Below are positions 52,101 through 61,069 of a stretch of DNA of 64,000 bases, piece by piece. This DNA comes from Alphaproteobacteria bacterium MedPE-SWcel. GTDB taxonomy: Bacteria; Pseudomonadota; Alphaproteobacteria; Rhodobacterales; Rhodobacteraceae. The stretch covers positions 62,001 through 126,000 of the forward strand of contig MPDC01000011.1 of NCBI GenBank assembly GCA_001874255.1, written 5' to 3'. The position numbers were made by a program, and so were the translations under genes. Position 1 is the stretch's first letter, and each line of letters starts with the position of its first letter. The notes beneath the pieces are model-generated. The model worked only from the letters and a program-made list of their open reading frames with translations. It did no database searches and was not told the DNA's origin.

Positions 52101-53018
52101 ATGAAGAACCTGACCGCCGCTGCCTTGGCAACCACCGCCCTGGTATCCACCGCCCTGACCGCCCCCGTCATGGCCGATGAAATCTCCGAGTTCCGCATCG
52201 GCATCCTGGGCGGCGAAAACGCACAGGACCGCCTGAACTCGAACGAGTGCCTGCGCGCCAAAACCGAAGAGCTGCTGGGCGTTGAAACCAAAATGTTCGC
52301 ACCAGCCGATTATGACGGCGTGATCCAGGGTCTGCTGGGCGGCACCATCGACATGGCCTGGCTCGGCGCGTCCGGCTATGCCAAGACCTTCCTGTCCGAC
52401 CCGGAAGCGGTTGAACCGGTTCTGGTCAAGGTGAACGTCGATGGCGGCTACGGCTACTACTCGGTCGGGTTTGCCCGCAAGGATGCAGACATCCACGCGC
52501 TGGAAGACGTCAAGGGCAAGGTCTTTGGCTTCGGCGACCCGAACTCCACCTCCGGCTACCTGATCCCCTCCATCGAGATCCCGACACAGACCGGCTCCAC
52601 CATGGAATCCGGTGCCTACTTCGGTGAGGTCAAATTCACCGGTGGCCACGAGCAGACCATCGTTGCGGTGAACAATGGCGACATCGATGCCGGCGTGACC
52701 TGGGCCGACGGCCTTGGCGACTGGGAAGACGGCTACAACTCCGGCGCCCTGCGCAAAGCGGTTGATGCGGGCCTCGTCGACATGAACGATCTGGTGCAGA
52801 TCTGGCAGTCCAAGCCGATCCCCGAAGGTCCCATCGTGCTGCGCAAGGCGCTGCCCGAGGCCGTCAAGGTCAAGATGACCGCTCTGATGGCCTCCATGCC
52901 TGCGATGGATTACGACTGCTACTACGCTGTCGCGGCCGGCGACTCCAAAGGCTTCATGCCGATCGGTCACGACGCCTATGAGGTGATCATCGAAGCCCGC
53001 AAGCTGAAATCCCAGTAA
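52101..53018 (+). CDS. phnD: Phosphonate-binding periplasmic protein
   Basis: 305 residues. Signal peptide to about residue 26 (ALTAPVMA-DE), then a PhnD binding domain with FRIGILGGENAQDR, ADYDGVIQGLLGGTIDMAWLG and GFGDPNSTSGYLIP, the segments that bind the phosphonate group. CGGAG lies 10 bases before ATG 52101. Two hairpins follow the gene. Confidence 0.96.
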   Translation: MKNLTAAALATTALVSTALTAPVMADEISEFRIGILGGENAQDRLNSNECLRAKTEELLGVETKMFAPADYDGVIQGLLGGTIDMAWLGASGYAKTFLSDPEAVEPVLVKVNVDGGYGYYSVGFARKDADIHALEDVKGKVFGFGDPNSTSGYLIPSIEIPTQTGSTMESGAYFGEVKFTGGHEQTIVAVNNGDIDAGVTWADGLGDWEDGYNSGALRKAVDAGLVDMNDLVQIWQSKPIPEGPIVLRKALPEAVKVKMTALMASMPAMDYDCYYAVAAGDSKGFMPIGHDAYEVIIEARKLKSQ

Positions 53019-53037
53019 GCAGCTTCGCACAACAGGC

Positions 53038-53102
53038 GCGGGGTTCGGATCGGTCCGGACCCCGCATTTCTGACCACGGGACCCTGTTTGATTCTCGTGG
53101 TC
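53038..53102 (+). terminator. Two hairpins between phnD and phnE1
   Basis: GCGGGGT-CGGA-N-TCCG-ACCCCGC (53038-53065) and GACCAC/GTGGTC (53072-53102), the latter followed by CGTTTTTG. Probably partial termination that keeps the binding protein more abundant than the permeases. Confidence 0.65.
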
Positions 53103-53125
53103 CGTTTTTGACTCAGGACGAATTC

Positions 53126-54010
53126 ATGGCTGATCTGACCACCCACGCCCCCCGGACAGTGGATGAGATCCGGACGCAATATACCGAGCTGACCCGGCGC
53201 AAACGTCTCTATGGCGGGGTGTTGCTGGTCCTGTTCATTGCGATGATGGCCGCCGGGTTCCGCACCGCTGACGACCGCAATGCAGGGTCGTTCTACGACG
53301 GCATTCATCGCATTCTGGACTACCCGGGCGAGGTTCTGGCCGAAGCATCGCAAAAGGCCGCCGAACTGCCCGGCCATATGGTGCATTTCTTCCCGGCCCT
53401 GATCGAGACATTGAATATTGCCGGCGCCGCGACGCTGCTGGGGGCGATTGGCGGCACGGTGCTGTCGCTGTTGTCCACCCGCGGCATGGCGCCCTGGCCG
53501 CGGCTGATCCCGGTGTTCCGCCGGATCATGGATATTTGCCGCGCGATCCCGGAAATCGTGGTGGCGCTGGTGCTGATCTACCTGCTGGGGGGCGGGCCGG
53601 TGCCTGCGATGATCGCGATTGCGCTGCATACGGTGGGCTCTCTGGGAAAATTGTTTTCCGAAGTGAATGAAAACGCCTCGCTGAAGCCGGTCGAGGGGCT
53701 GTATTCCACCGGCGCCTCCTGGGCACAGCGCATGTGGCTCGGTGTGATCCCGCAGGTGGGGCCGAACTATGTGTCCTATGCGCTGCTGCGGTTCGAGATC
53801 AACATTCGGGCGTCGGCCATCCTGGGCTTTGTCGGAGCCGGCGGTATTGGCTACGAGTTGAAGAATTCGATGTCCTGGGGGCAGGGGCGTTACGACGAAG
53901 CCGCTGCGATCTTTATCTTGTTGTTTGCATCCATCGTCGTGGTGGATCAGATTTCCGGGTCCCTGCGGGACCGCCTGACTCACGGTGCACGCAAAGGGGC
54001 CACAGCATGA
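53126..54010 (+). CDS. phnE: Phosphonate ABC transporter permease (PhnE1)
   Basis: 294 residues with about five to six helices. The cytoplasmic coupling loop EASQKAAELPG region and the permease EAA-type motif (EGLYSTGASWAQRMWLGVIPQ) match PhnE. Start 53126 has AGGA 8 bases upstream. Its stop overlaps phnE2 by 4 bp (ATGA). Confidence 0.93.
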   Translation: MADLTTHAPRTVDEIRTQYTELTRRKRLYGGVLLVLFIAMMAAGFRTADDRNAGSFYDGIHRILDYPGEVLAEASQKAAELPGHMVHFFPALIETLNIAGAATLLGAIGGTVLSLLSTRGMAPWPRLIPVFRRIMDICRAIPEIVVALVLIYLLGGGPVPAMIAIALHTVGSLGKLFSEVNENASLKPVEGLYSTGASWAQRMWLGVIPQVGPNYVSYALLRFEINIRASAILGFVGAGGIGYELKNSMSWGQGRYDEAAAIFILLFASIVVVDQISGSLRDRLTHGARKGATA

Positions 54011-55329
54011 CCACGATGGACATCAACGCAGGCCCGCTGAAGGGGCAGATGGACCGGCTGTTTCTGAGAAAACGGCTGCTGAACTTTGCCATTCCGGCCG
54101 CGATCGTGCTGTATCTCGGCTATGTCTGCTTTGCCTTTGATGTGCTCGGCCTGTGGCAGCGCGCGTCGCTGGACAATGCCCGCACGCTGGTCGCCGACAG
54201 CTACAGCTACAAGACCCATGTGACCCGCGACAACCGCAGCGGTCAGGTCACCTATGCCATCGAGGGCGAGCGCAAGGGCGAATACCCCGACGGCATGCGC
54301 CCGGCCTGGGTGGCCGCCACCGGTGACACCACCGTGATCGATCTTGAGGACGGTCATGTGGTCCGATTTGGCCCGGAGACCATCGAATATGACATCCCCG
54401 GCTACGGTCTGGTGTCGGCAACCCCAAGCCGCAGCAAAGGCGTTCAGGCGGTGCTGCCCGAGGGCGAGGTCCCGGAGTGGATCAACCTGTCGAAAAACCG
54501 GCTGGCGATCACCACCGATGCCGGCCGTCTGACGGTGACGCGAAACCGGGCAGAGGTCTTTCGCTATTTCATGGGCTGGGAGTTGTTCTTCTTCACCCTC
54601 GACAGCCCCTATCACGGCATGGGCGCAGGCGCGCTGCTGGGTCGCGCCCTGTCCGGCGAGGCAGGCGCGATCGTCAACGATGTCTGGACCAACAAGATGT
54701 GGCGCCATGGCGATGTGGCCTGGGCCATTGGCGAAACGATCCTGATGGCGTTTCTCGGCACCTTTGGTGCAGGCCTTGTGGCCCTGCCGCTGGCCTTTCT
54801 CGGGACGCGAAACTTCATGCCGGTCGGTCTCGTTCGTTTCGCCACGCGCCGGGTGTTCGATTTCGTGCGCGGCGTCGACTCGCTGATCTGGACGGTGGTG
54901 CTGGCGCGCGCCTTTGGGCCGGGTCCGCTGACCGGTGCGCTGGCGATCCTGATCACGGACACCGGCACCTTCGGCAAGATCTTTTCGGAGGCGCTGGAAA
55001 ACGTCGATGAAAAGCAGATCGAGGGGGTGGCCTCTACCGGGGCGAAGCCGATCCAGCGCTATCGCTTCGGCGTGATCCCGCAGATCACCCCGGTGCTGCT
55101 GTCGCAGCTGTTGTATTTCCTCGAATCCAACACCCGCTCGGCGACGATCATCGGCGCGATCACCGGCGGCGGCATCGGCCTGTTGCTGACGCAGGCGATC
55201 ATCACCCAGAAGGACTGGGAAGAAGTGGCCTATTATATCGTGCTCATCGTGTTGATGGTGATGCTGATGGACTGGTTCTCCGGCTGGCTGCGCAAGCGGC
55301 TGATCAAAGGGGATGAAGGCGGCCACTAG
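54007..55329 (+). CDS. phnE: Phosphonate ABC transporter permease with periplasmic insertion (PhnE2)
   Basis: 440 residues. One helix (about 20-42) is followed by about 180 residues of soluble sequence with beta character (about 46-225), then the PhnE permease core with EGVASTGAKPIQRYRFGVIPQ and several helices. The long periplasmic part makes this subunit about 150 residues longer than PhnE1; such long PhnE forms are known in Rhodobacterales. The two permeases probably form a heterodimer. Confidence 0.92.
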   Translation: MTTMDINAGPLKGQMDRLFLRKRLLNFAIPAAIVLYLGYVCFAFDVLGLWQRASLDNARTLVADSYSYKTHVTRDNRSGQVTYAIEGERKGEYPDGMRPAWVAATGDTTVIDLEDGHVVRFGPETIEYDIPGYGLVSATPSRSKGVQAVLPEGEVPEWINLSKNRLAITTDAGRLTVTRNRAEVFRYFMGWELFFFTLDSPYHGMGAGALLGRALSGEAGAIVNDVWTNKMWRHGDVAWAIGETILMAFLGTFGAGLVALPLAFLGTRNFMPVGLVRFATRRVFDFVRGVDSLIWTVVLARAFGPGPLTGALAILITDTGTFGKIFSEALENVDEKQIEGVASTGAKPIQRYRFGVIPQITPVLLSQLLYFLESNTRSATIIGAITGGGIGLLLTQAIITQKDWEEVAYYIVLIVLMVMLMDWFSGWLRKRLIKGDEGGH

Positions 55330-55371
55330 CAACCGGAGCCGGGCGGCCCGCTGGCGCCTCTGGCCGCGCTG

Positions 55372-55386
55372 TGTCTAGTTGTATAG
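55372..55386. promoter_or_regulatory. PhnF-type operator upstream of the hexapeptide transferase gene
   Basis: TGTCTAGTTGTATAG, identical over 15 bases to the sequence at 57053-57067 between phnF and phnG. It lies 51 bp before the transferase start and 43 bp after phnE2, so the transferase gene probably has its own regulated promoter. Confidence 0.7.
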
Positions 55387-55436
55387 TGTCACCGGGGCGG
55401 TAGGAGCACGACCGCCTCTGTGGACAGAAAGAGAAT

Positions 55437-56057
55437 ATGATCATGGCAGAGCTTTCGGCCGAGACCCCGGTGATCCATCCCGGCTGCACTGTGGTGGACA
55501 GTCAATTCGGAGCCTATGTCGAACTCGGAGCCGGGACCCGGCTCGCGCACAGTCGCCTAGGCAACTACAGCTATTGCGACCGCAACTGCGACATTGCCAA
55601 TGCCGACATCGGCAAGTTTTCCAATATCGCCAGCGCGACCCGGATCGGGGCGACGGATCACCCGATGGAGAAGGCGTCGTTGCACCATTTCCTGTATCGG
55701 TCGGCCAGCTATTGGGAGGATGCGGAGGATGATGCGGACTGGTTCGCCCGCCGTCGCGCCCGCATGGCCTGGATTGGTCATGATACTTGGATCGGTCACG
55801 GTGCCATGATCAAACCCGAGGTGACGATCGGACATGGCGCCGTTGTGGCTTCGGGATCGGTGGTGACCCGGGATGTGGCACCCTATACGATCGTCGGCGG
55901 CAATACGGCGCGGCTGATCCGGCGGCGCTATTGCGACCGGTCGGCAGAGCGGATGATGGCGCTGGCCTGGTGGGATTGGGACCACGCGGCCCTGCGGCGC
56001 GCCTTGCCGGATTTCCGGGCTCTGTCGGCAGAAGCGTTTCTGGAAAAATACGAGTGA
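55437..56057 (+). CDS. Phosphonate metabolism hexapeptide-repeat transferase (TIGR03308 type)
   Basis: 206 residues, left-handed beta-helix acetyltransferase. Repeats such as GHDTWIGHGAMIKPEVTIGHGAVVASGSVV and the ending VGGNTARLIRRRY match the xenobiotic acetyltransferase group found in phn loci (TIGR03308). It may acetylate aminoalkyl phosphonates or C-P lyase intermediates; the substrate is not proven. Start 55437 or 55443. Confidence 0.85.
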   Translation: MIMAELSAETPVIHPGCTVVDSQFGAYVELGAGTRLAHSRLGNYSYCDRNCDIANADIGKFSNIASATRIGATDHPMEKASLHHFLYRSASYWEDAEDDADWFARRRARMAWIGHDTWIGHGAMIKPEVTIGHGAVVASGSVVTRDVAPYTIVGGNTARLIRRRYCDRSAERMMALAWWDWDHAALRRALPDFRALSAEAFLEKYE

Positions 56058-56143
56058 TCACTTGGATGCTGTGGCGGAGGGGAGGTCTCCCGCGCCTGCG
56101 GGTGCCCGGCCTGCGGCCTGACCCCCTGGCAGCCTTGGGCCCG

Positions 56144-56203
56144 GCATCGCGTCCCCTCCGGGGACGCGATGCGCGCCTTTTGTCCCATAGGGACAAAAGG
56201 CGC
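56144..56203. repeat. Two adjacent long perfect hairpins between convergent genes
   Basis: GCATCGCGTCCCC-TCC-GGGGACGCGATGC halves of 13 bp (56144-56172) are followed with no gap by a 14-bp stem GCGCCTTTTGTCCC (56173-56186) with loop ATA and its exact complement (56190-56203). More GC-rich partial repeats fill 56075-56140. The gap separates the transferase gene from convergent phnF. Confidence 0.9.
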
Positions 56204-56241
56204 CACGCCCAACGGGAGCTGATCGTTTCTGCACTTCAGGA

Positions 56242-56994
56242 TCAGGAGGGGCGGGCTCCAAGCGTCTGCACCGTGGCGCGTTCCTCGTCGTCTCCTAGCG
56301 TCAGCGTGACACGGTCGCCTGCAAACCAGGTCCGGCCGAATTCGATCGGTACGCCGTTGGCATCATCCGATATGCCGGTTGTCCGCAGGATCGGTGCGCC
56401 TTCTGAAATCCGCAGATGCAGGGCCTGCGTCGCCGTTGCCAGCTTTGCCGTGATCCGGGTCTGCCGCCGCGTGTAATCCTCCACCCCGCAGGCCCCGAGC
56501 GCCGCAGTGATGGACTCATGGGCCTCCAATGCGTCGGCCAGCCCGGGGAGGCGGTCGGCGGGAAACACCGTGCGGGCCAGCGCGACAGGGTGGTCGTCGG
56601 CATAGGACAGCCCCTCATAGACCACCACCGGCGCCCCGATCGCCAGATCCAGCGCGTCGGCTTCGCGGGGGTCGGCGGCCAGCAGTTCAAGCCGCAGCAC
56701 CTTCTTGCGCGGCACCCGTCCGGCGCGCTGAATATTCTGGTGAAACCGGATGCGCTTGCCCAGGGGATAGTCCGTCGGCCTCGCCGCCACATAGACCCCG
56801 GCCCCCCGGCGCGCATGCACCAGCCCCTGCGCCGCCATATCGGCCAGCGCCCGGCGGACCGTGTGGCGGTTCACTCCGAACCGCGCCGCCAACCGGGCCT
56901 CGGAGGGCAGTTTGCTGCCCGTCTCGTAGCGGCCCTGCGCAATGTCATCCGTCAGGGTAAGGACGATGGATTTCCAGACCGGCGTGCGGGACAT
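56242..56994 (-). CDS. phnF: Phosphonate utilisation regulator PhnF (GntR/HutC)
   Basis: 250 residues. Winged helix GSKLPSEARLAARFGVNRHTVRRALADM and a UTRA effector domain, as in PhnF/HutC. Start 56994 is chosen because GAAGG lies upstream and the HTH follows normally. It is divergent from phnG; the shared gap contains a TTGTCTA/TAGACAA palindrome, so it likely represses itself, phnG onward and the transferase gene. Confidence 0.92.
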   Translation of the reverse strand: MSRTPVWKSIVLTLTDDIAQGRYETGSKLPSEARLAARFGVNRHTVRRALADMAAQGLVHARRGAGVYVAARPTDYPLGKRIRFHQNIQRAGRVPRKKVLRLELLAADPREADALDLAIGAPVVVYEGLSYADDHPVALARTVFPADRLPGLADALEAHESITAALGACGVEDYTRRQTRITAKLATATQALHLRISEGAPILRTTGISDDANGVPIEFGRTWFAGDRVTLTLGDDEERATVQTLGARPS

Positions 56995-57051
56995 GTCACG
57001 AAACCTTCGCAAATGGGTGACTTGCGCCGACAGGGGGCAGTCATGTATGAT

Positions 57052-57080
57052 TTGTCTAGTTGTATAGTATATGTAGACAA
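57052..57080. promoter_or_regulatory. PhnF operator between phnF and phnG
   Basis: TTGTCTA (57052-57058) and TAGACAA (57074-57080) form an inverted repeat with 15-bp spacing, enclosing CTAGTTGTATAG. The 15-base string TGTCTAGTTGTATAG is repeated exactly at 55372-55386. HutC/GntR-type operators of this look are typical for PhnF. Confidence 0.75.
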
Positions 57081-57104
57081 CCCTGCCAAGAGGCCGCTGC
57101 AGAC

Positions 57105-57560
57105 ATGACACAGGAAATTTCGCCGCATCGCCGCAAGGGCTGGATGAGCCTTCTGGCCACGGCAGAGGAGGGCCGCCTGGATGCGCTCTTCGAGGGGCTC
57201 GACGACACGCCCACGCATGACTGGCTGCGGGTGCCTGAAACCGGCGGCGTCATGGTGCGCGGGCGGACCGGCGGCACCGGCGCGCCCTTCAACCTCGGGG
57301 AGATGACCGTCACGCGCTGCACCCTGAAGATCGCGGACGGCACTGTCGGCCACGGCTATGTGCAGGGCCGCAGCAAGCGGCAGGCAGAACTGGCCGCGAA
57401 ACTTGATGCGATGCTGCAGACCGCGGCCGCCCCGCAGGTGGAAGAGAGGGTGCTGGCGCCGCTGCGCAAGGAGCGGACCGCCCGCAAGGATGCCCGCGCC
57501 GCCAAAGCGGCCGCAACCAAGGTCGATTTCTTCACAATGGTCCGGGGGGAAGACGGATGA
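57105..57560 (+). CDS. phnG: Phosphonate C-P lyase system protein PhnG
   Basis: 151 residues. RKGWMSLLATAE near the start and GEMTVTRCTLKIADGTVGHGYVQGRSK are PhnG signatures. It is part of the PhnGHIJ core complex that attaches the phosphonate to ATP and cleaves the C-P bond. It ends with an ATGA overlap into phnH. Confidence 0.95.
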   Translation: MTQEISPHRRKGWMSLLATAEEGRLDALFEGLDDTPTHDWLRVPETGGVMVRGRTGGTGAPFNLGEMTVTRCTLKIADGTVGHGYVQGRSKRQAELAAKLDAMLQTAAAPQVEERVLAPLRKERTARKDARAAKAAATKVDFFTMVRGEDG

Positions 57561-58147
57561 CCGCCAGAACCACAGCACAGGCCGATATCTACGCAGGCGG
57601 GTTCGCCGATCCGGCCGTGGCCTCGGCACATGCCTTCCGCGCCGCACTGGATGTCATGGCCCGCCCCGGCACCTGGCGCAGCCTGACAGGAGCACAGGCG
57701 CCGACGGGGCTCAGCGAGGCCGCGGCCACCCTGCTGCTGACCCTGTGTGACCCGGACACCGGCGTCTATCTGGCACGGGACATCGACAGCGCCGCCCTGC
57801 GCGGCTGGCTGACCTTTCATACCGGAGCGCCACTGGTCCCGGCCGCCGAGGCCGATTTTGCCATCGGCGGCTGGGACGCGCTGATGCCGCTGGATCAGTT
57901 CCGGATCGGCAGCTCGGAATACCCGGACCGATCCGCCACGCTGGTGGTTGAAATCCCCGCGCAGAGCGCCCCCAATGTCACCCTCACCGGGCCGGGCATC
58001 AAGGACAGCGCCCGCCTGCATCTGCCCGATATCGCCGCCCTGCAGCGCAACGCCATGCTCTATCCGCTCGGGGTGGATCTCTTTTTTACGACCGGTGCGC
58101 AGGTGGCGGCCCTGCCGCGTTCCAGCCAGATCACAGCGGAGGGCTGA
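57557..58147 (+). CDS. phnH: Phosphonate C-P lyase system protein PhnH
   Basis: 196 residues. YAGGFADPAVASAHAFRAALDVMARPG is the family opening and ILRIG-like QFRIGSSEYPDRSATLVVE follows. PhnH is a core subunit with a fold related to PLP enzymes but no cofactor. It overlaps phnG by 4 bp and is followed by phnI after 4 bp. Confidence 0.96.
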   Translation: MTARTTAQADIYAGGFADPAVASAHAFRAALDVMARPGTWRSLTGAQAPTGLSEAAATLLLTLCDPDTGVYLARDIDSAALRGWLTFHTGAPLVPAAEADFAIGGWDALMPLDQFRIGSSEYPDRSATLVVEIPAQSAPNVTLTGPGIKDSARLHLPDIAALQRNAMLYPLGVDLFFTTGAQVAALPRSSQITAEG

Positions 58148-58151
58148 TCCC

Positions 58152-59240
58152 ATGTATGTAGCTGTAAAGGGTGGTGAACGCGCCATCGACAATGCCCATG
58201 CCTGGCTCGCCGAAGAACGGCGCGGCGACACCTCGGTGGCCGAGCTGTCGCTGGCGCAGATCCGCGAACAGTTGAAACTCGCCGTGAACCGGGTGATGGC
58301 CGAGGGGTCGCTCTTTGATCCTGACCTCGCGGCGCTGGCGATCAAACAGTCGCGCGGTGATCTGATCGAGGCGATCTTTCTGATCCGCGCCTATCGCACC
58401 ACGCTGCCGCGGTTCGGCCATTCGCATCCGGTCGAGACGGCGGATATGGCCTGCGACCGCCGGGTCTCTGCCACCTTCAAGGACGTGCCGGGCGGGCAGG
58501 TGCTGGGGCCGACCTTCGACTACACCCACCGGCTGCTGGACTTCAAACTGGCCGCCGAAGGAGACCTGCCCGAGGCCCCGACCGCCGCCCCCCGCCAGGA
58601 GCCGACCCCGCATGTGACCAGCTTTCTGCGCGGCGAGGACATCATCCAGACCGAACCGCACAGCGACGCCGCCCCCAAGGATATCACCCGCGAGCCGGTC
58701 GCTTTTCCCGCCGATCGCGCCACCCGGCTGCAGACGCTGACCCGGGGCGACGAGGGTTTCCTCCTCGGAATGGCCTATTCCACCCAGCGCGGCTATGCGC
58801 GCAACCACGCCTTTGTCGGCGAATTGCGCATTGGCACCGTGGCGGTCGAGATGGAGATCCCCGAACTGGGCTTCGCCATCGAGATCGGCGAGATCGAGCT
58901 GACCGAATGCGAGACGGTGAACCAGTTCAAGGGCTCCAAGACCGAGCCGCCGCAATTCACCCGTGGCTATGGGCTGGTGTTTGGCCAGACCGAGCGCAAG
59001 GCGATTGCCATGGCGCTGGTGGACCGGGCGCTGCGCTGGCGCGAGCTGGGCGAGGACAATGTCGGTGCCGCCGCACAGGACGAGGAGTTCGTCCTCAGCC
59101 ATTGCGACAACATTCAGGCGACCGGGTTCCTCGAACATATCAAACTGCCGCATTACGTCGATTTCCAATCCGAACTGGAACTGGTCCGCAAGCTGCGGCG
59201 CGAGGCCGAAACCAGCACAGCGCAGGAGGCCGCAGAATGA
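58152..59240 (+). CDS. phnI: C-P lyase core subunit PhnI (nucleosidase)
   Basis: 362 residues. MYVAVKGGERAIDNAHAWL at the start, RRGDTSVAELSLAQI and RGYARNHAFVGELRIG are PhnI signatures. PhnI removes the base from ATP and, with PhnGHL, forms alpha-D-ribose-1-methylphosphonate-5-triphosphate. Start codon 58152 follows the phnH stop closely. Confidence 0.96.
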   Translation: MYVAVKGGERAIDNAHAWLAEERRGDTSVAELSLAQIREQLKLAVNRVMAEGSLFDPDLAALAIKQSRGDLIEAIFLIRAYRTTLPRFGHSHPVETADMACDRRVSATFKDVPGGQVLGPTFDYTHRLLDFKLAAEGDLPEAPTAAPRQEPTPHVTSFLRGEDIIQTEPHSDAAPKDITREPVAFPADRATRLQTLTRGDEGFLLGMAYSTQRGYARNHAFVGELRIGTVAVEMEIPELGFAIEIGEIELTECETVNQFKGSKTEPPQFTRGYGLVFGQTERKAIAMALVDRALRWRELGEDNVGAAAQDEEFVLSHCDNIQATGFLEHIKLPHYVDFQSELELVRKLRREAETSTAQEAAE

Positions 59241-59282
59241 ACGCCACATCCTGCGGTCCGACAGAGCAAAAGGAAGCCCGGC

Positions 59283-60164
59283 ATGTCTGAGTATAATTTC
59301 GCCTATCTCGACGAACAGACCAAGCGGATGATCCGTCGCGCCATCCTCAAGGGGCTCGCCATTCCCGGCTATCAGGTGCCTTTTGCCTCGCGGGAAATGC
59401 CGATGCCCTATGGCTGGGGCACGGGCGGGGTGCAGGTCTCGGCGGCGGCGCTGACACCGGATGACACGCTGAAGGTGATCGATCAGGGCGCCGACGACAC
59501 CACCAACGCCGTCTCCATCCGCAAGTTCTTTCAGCGCACCGCCGGTGTGGCGACGACCGAGGAGACCGAACAGGCCTCGATCATCCAGACCCGCCACCGC
59601 ATCCCCGAGGCCACCCTGCGCGAGGATCAGATCCTGGTCTATCAGGTGCCGATCCCGGAGCCGCTGCGGTTTCTCGAACCGCGCGAGACCGAGACCCGCA
59701 AGATGCACAGCCTCGAGGAATACGGGCTGATGCATGTGAAGCTCTATGAGGACATCTCGCAGCACGGCCAGATTGCCACCTCCTACGCCTATCCGGTCAA
59801 GGTCGAGGGCCGCTATGTGATGGACCCCTCGCCGATCCCGAAATTCGACAACCCGAAGCTTGAGATGGCCGCGATTCAATTGTTTGGCGCGGGCCGGGAG
59901 CAGCGGATCTATGCGGTGCCGCCCTACACGCAGGTGGTCTCGCTCGATTTCGAGGACTACCCGTTCGAGCCCACCAAGGCCGATCACGCCTGCGATCTCT
60001 GCGCCGCCGCGGACAGCTATCTGGACGAGGTGATCATGGATGACGCCGGCGGGCGGATGTTCGTCTGTTCCGACACCGACTATTGCCGCAGCCGCCGCGC
60101 GGCGGGCCATGTCGGACGGCTCGGCACCGAGGCCCCCCTTTCAACCGGACCGGAGGCCGCCTGA
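59283..60164 (+). CDS. phnJ: C-P lyase catalytic subunit PhnJ (radical SAM)
   Basis: 293 residues. SEYNFAYLDEQTKRMIRRAILK opens the protein; the C-terminal cysteines in CDLC and FVCSDTDYC bind the [4Fe-4S] cluster and supply the catalytic thiyl cysteine. It cuts the C-P bond, releasing the alkane. AAGGA lies before the ATG. Its TGA overlaps phnK by one base. Confidence 0.97.
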   Translation: MSEYNFAYLDEQTKRMIRRAILKGLAIPGYQVPFASREMPMPYGWGTGGVQVSAAALTPDDTLKVIDQGADDTTNAVSIRKFFQRTAGVATTEETEQASIIQTRHRIPEATLREDQILVYQVPIPEPLRFLEPRETETRKMHSLEEYGLMHVKLYEDISQHGQIATSYAYPVKVEGRYVMDPSPIPKFDNPKLEMAAIQLFGAGREQRIYAVPPYTQVVSLDFEDYPFEPTKADHACDLCAAADSYLDEVIMDDAGGRMFVCSDTDYCRSRRAAGHVGRLGTEAPLSTGPEAA

Positions 60165-60934
60165 TGCACCCCCTTCTGCAAGTGAACAACATCCGCAAGA
60201 TGTACGGCGCCCGCATCGGCTGTACCGATGTCAGCTTCGATCTTTTCCCCGGCGAGGTGATGGGCATCGTGGGCGAATCCGGCTCGGGCAAATCGACGCT
60301 GCTGAACTGTCTCGCAGGCCATCTGGACACCGACGGCGGCGAGGTGATCTTTGACACCCGCGACCGCGGGCCGGTCGACACGCTCACCATGTCCGAACCC
60401 GAGCGCCGGATGCTGGGCCGCACCGACTGGGCCTTCGTGCATCAGCACGCCCGCGACGGGCTGCGCATGTCGGTGTCGGCGGGCGGCAATATCGGCGAGC
60501 GGCTGATGGCCGTGGGCGGGCGCCACTACGGCGACATCCGCGCCTCTGCCGTCGACTGGCTCGACCGGGTGGAGATCGAGGAAAACCGCGTCGATGACCG
60601 CCCCTCCGCCTTTTCGGGGGGCATGCAGCAGCGCCTGCAGATCGCCCGCAATCTGGTCACCGGGCCGCGATTGGTCTTCATGGATGAACCCACCGGCGGG
60701 CTGGATGTGTCGGTTCAGGCCCGGCTGCTGGATCTGCTGCGCGGACTGGTGCGCGAAATGGGGCTGTCGGCGATCATCGTCACCCATGACCTCGCGGTGG
60801 TGCGGCTGCTGGCAGACCGGCTGATGGTGATGAAATCCGGCCATGTCGTCGAAACCGGCCTCACGGATCAGGTGCTGGATGATCCGCAACATGCCTATAC
60901 TCAGCTTCTGGTCTCTTCCGTGCTGCAGGTGTGA
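60164..60934 (+). CDS. phnK: C-P lyase ABC-type subunit PhnK
   Basis: 256 residues, ABC ATPase of the C-P lyase complex, not a transporter. Walker A GESGSGKST, signature FSGGMQQRLQIARNL, Walker B LVFMDEPTGGLDV; HQHARDGLRMSVSAGGNIGERLMAVG is typical of PhnK. It docks on PhnJ. A 135-bp gap separates it from phnL. Confidence 0.95.
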   Translation: MHPLLQVNNIRKMYGARIGCTDVSFDLFPGEVMGIVGESGSGKSTLLNCLAGHLDTDGGEVIFDTRDRGPVDTLTMSEPERRMLGRTDWAFVHQHARDGLRMSVSAGGNIGERLMAVGGRHYGDIRASAVDWLDRVEIEENRVDDRPSAFSGGMQQRLQIARNLVTGPRLVFMDEPTGGLDVSVQARLLDLLRGLVREMGLSAIIVTHDLAVVRLLADRLMVMKSGHVVETGLTDQVLDDPQHAYTQLLVSSVLQV

Positions 60935-61069
60935 TGACATGCGCTTTGCCCGGCAGACAGAAAATCCGGCCCACAGATCGTGGGCACGACAGGCACAACA
61001 ATCACCGCTGCCGCCCGAGACCCTCCCGGCCCTCGGCGCGCTTCATTCATTTCGCTGGAAAGGCTGGCC

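Noticed and set aside
53126-55329. phnE1/phnE2 as a frameshifted single gene
   Set aside because: Each has its own start, complete permease core and an ATGA overlap; two PhnE genes are common in Rhodobacterales.
59237-59290. 17-codon ORF between phnI and phnJ
   Set aside because: Only its ATGA overlap supports it; too short and without recognisable features.
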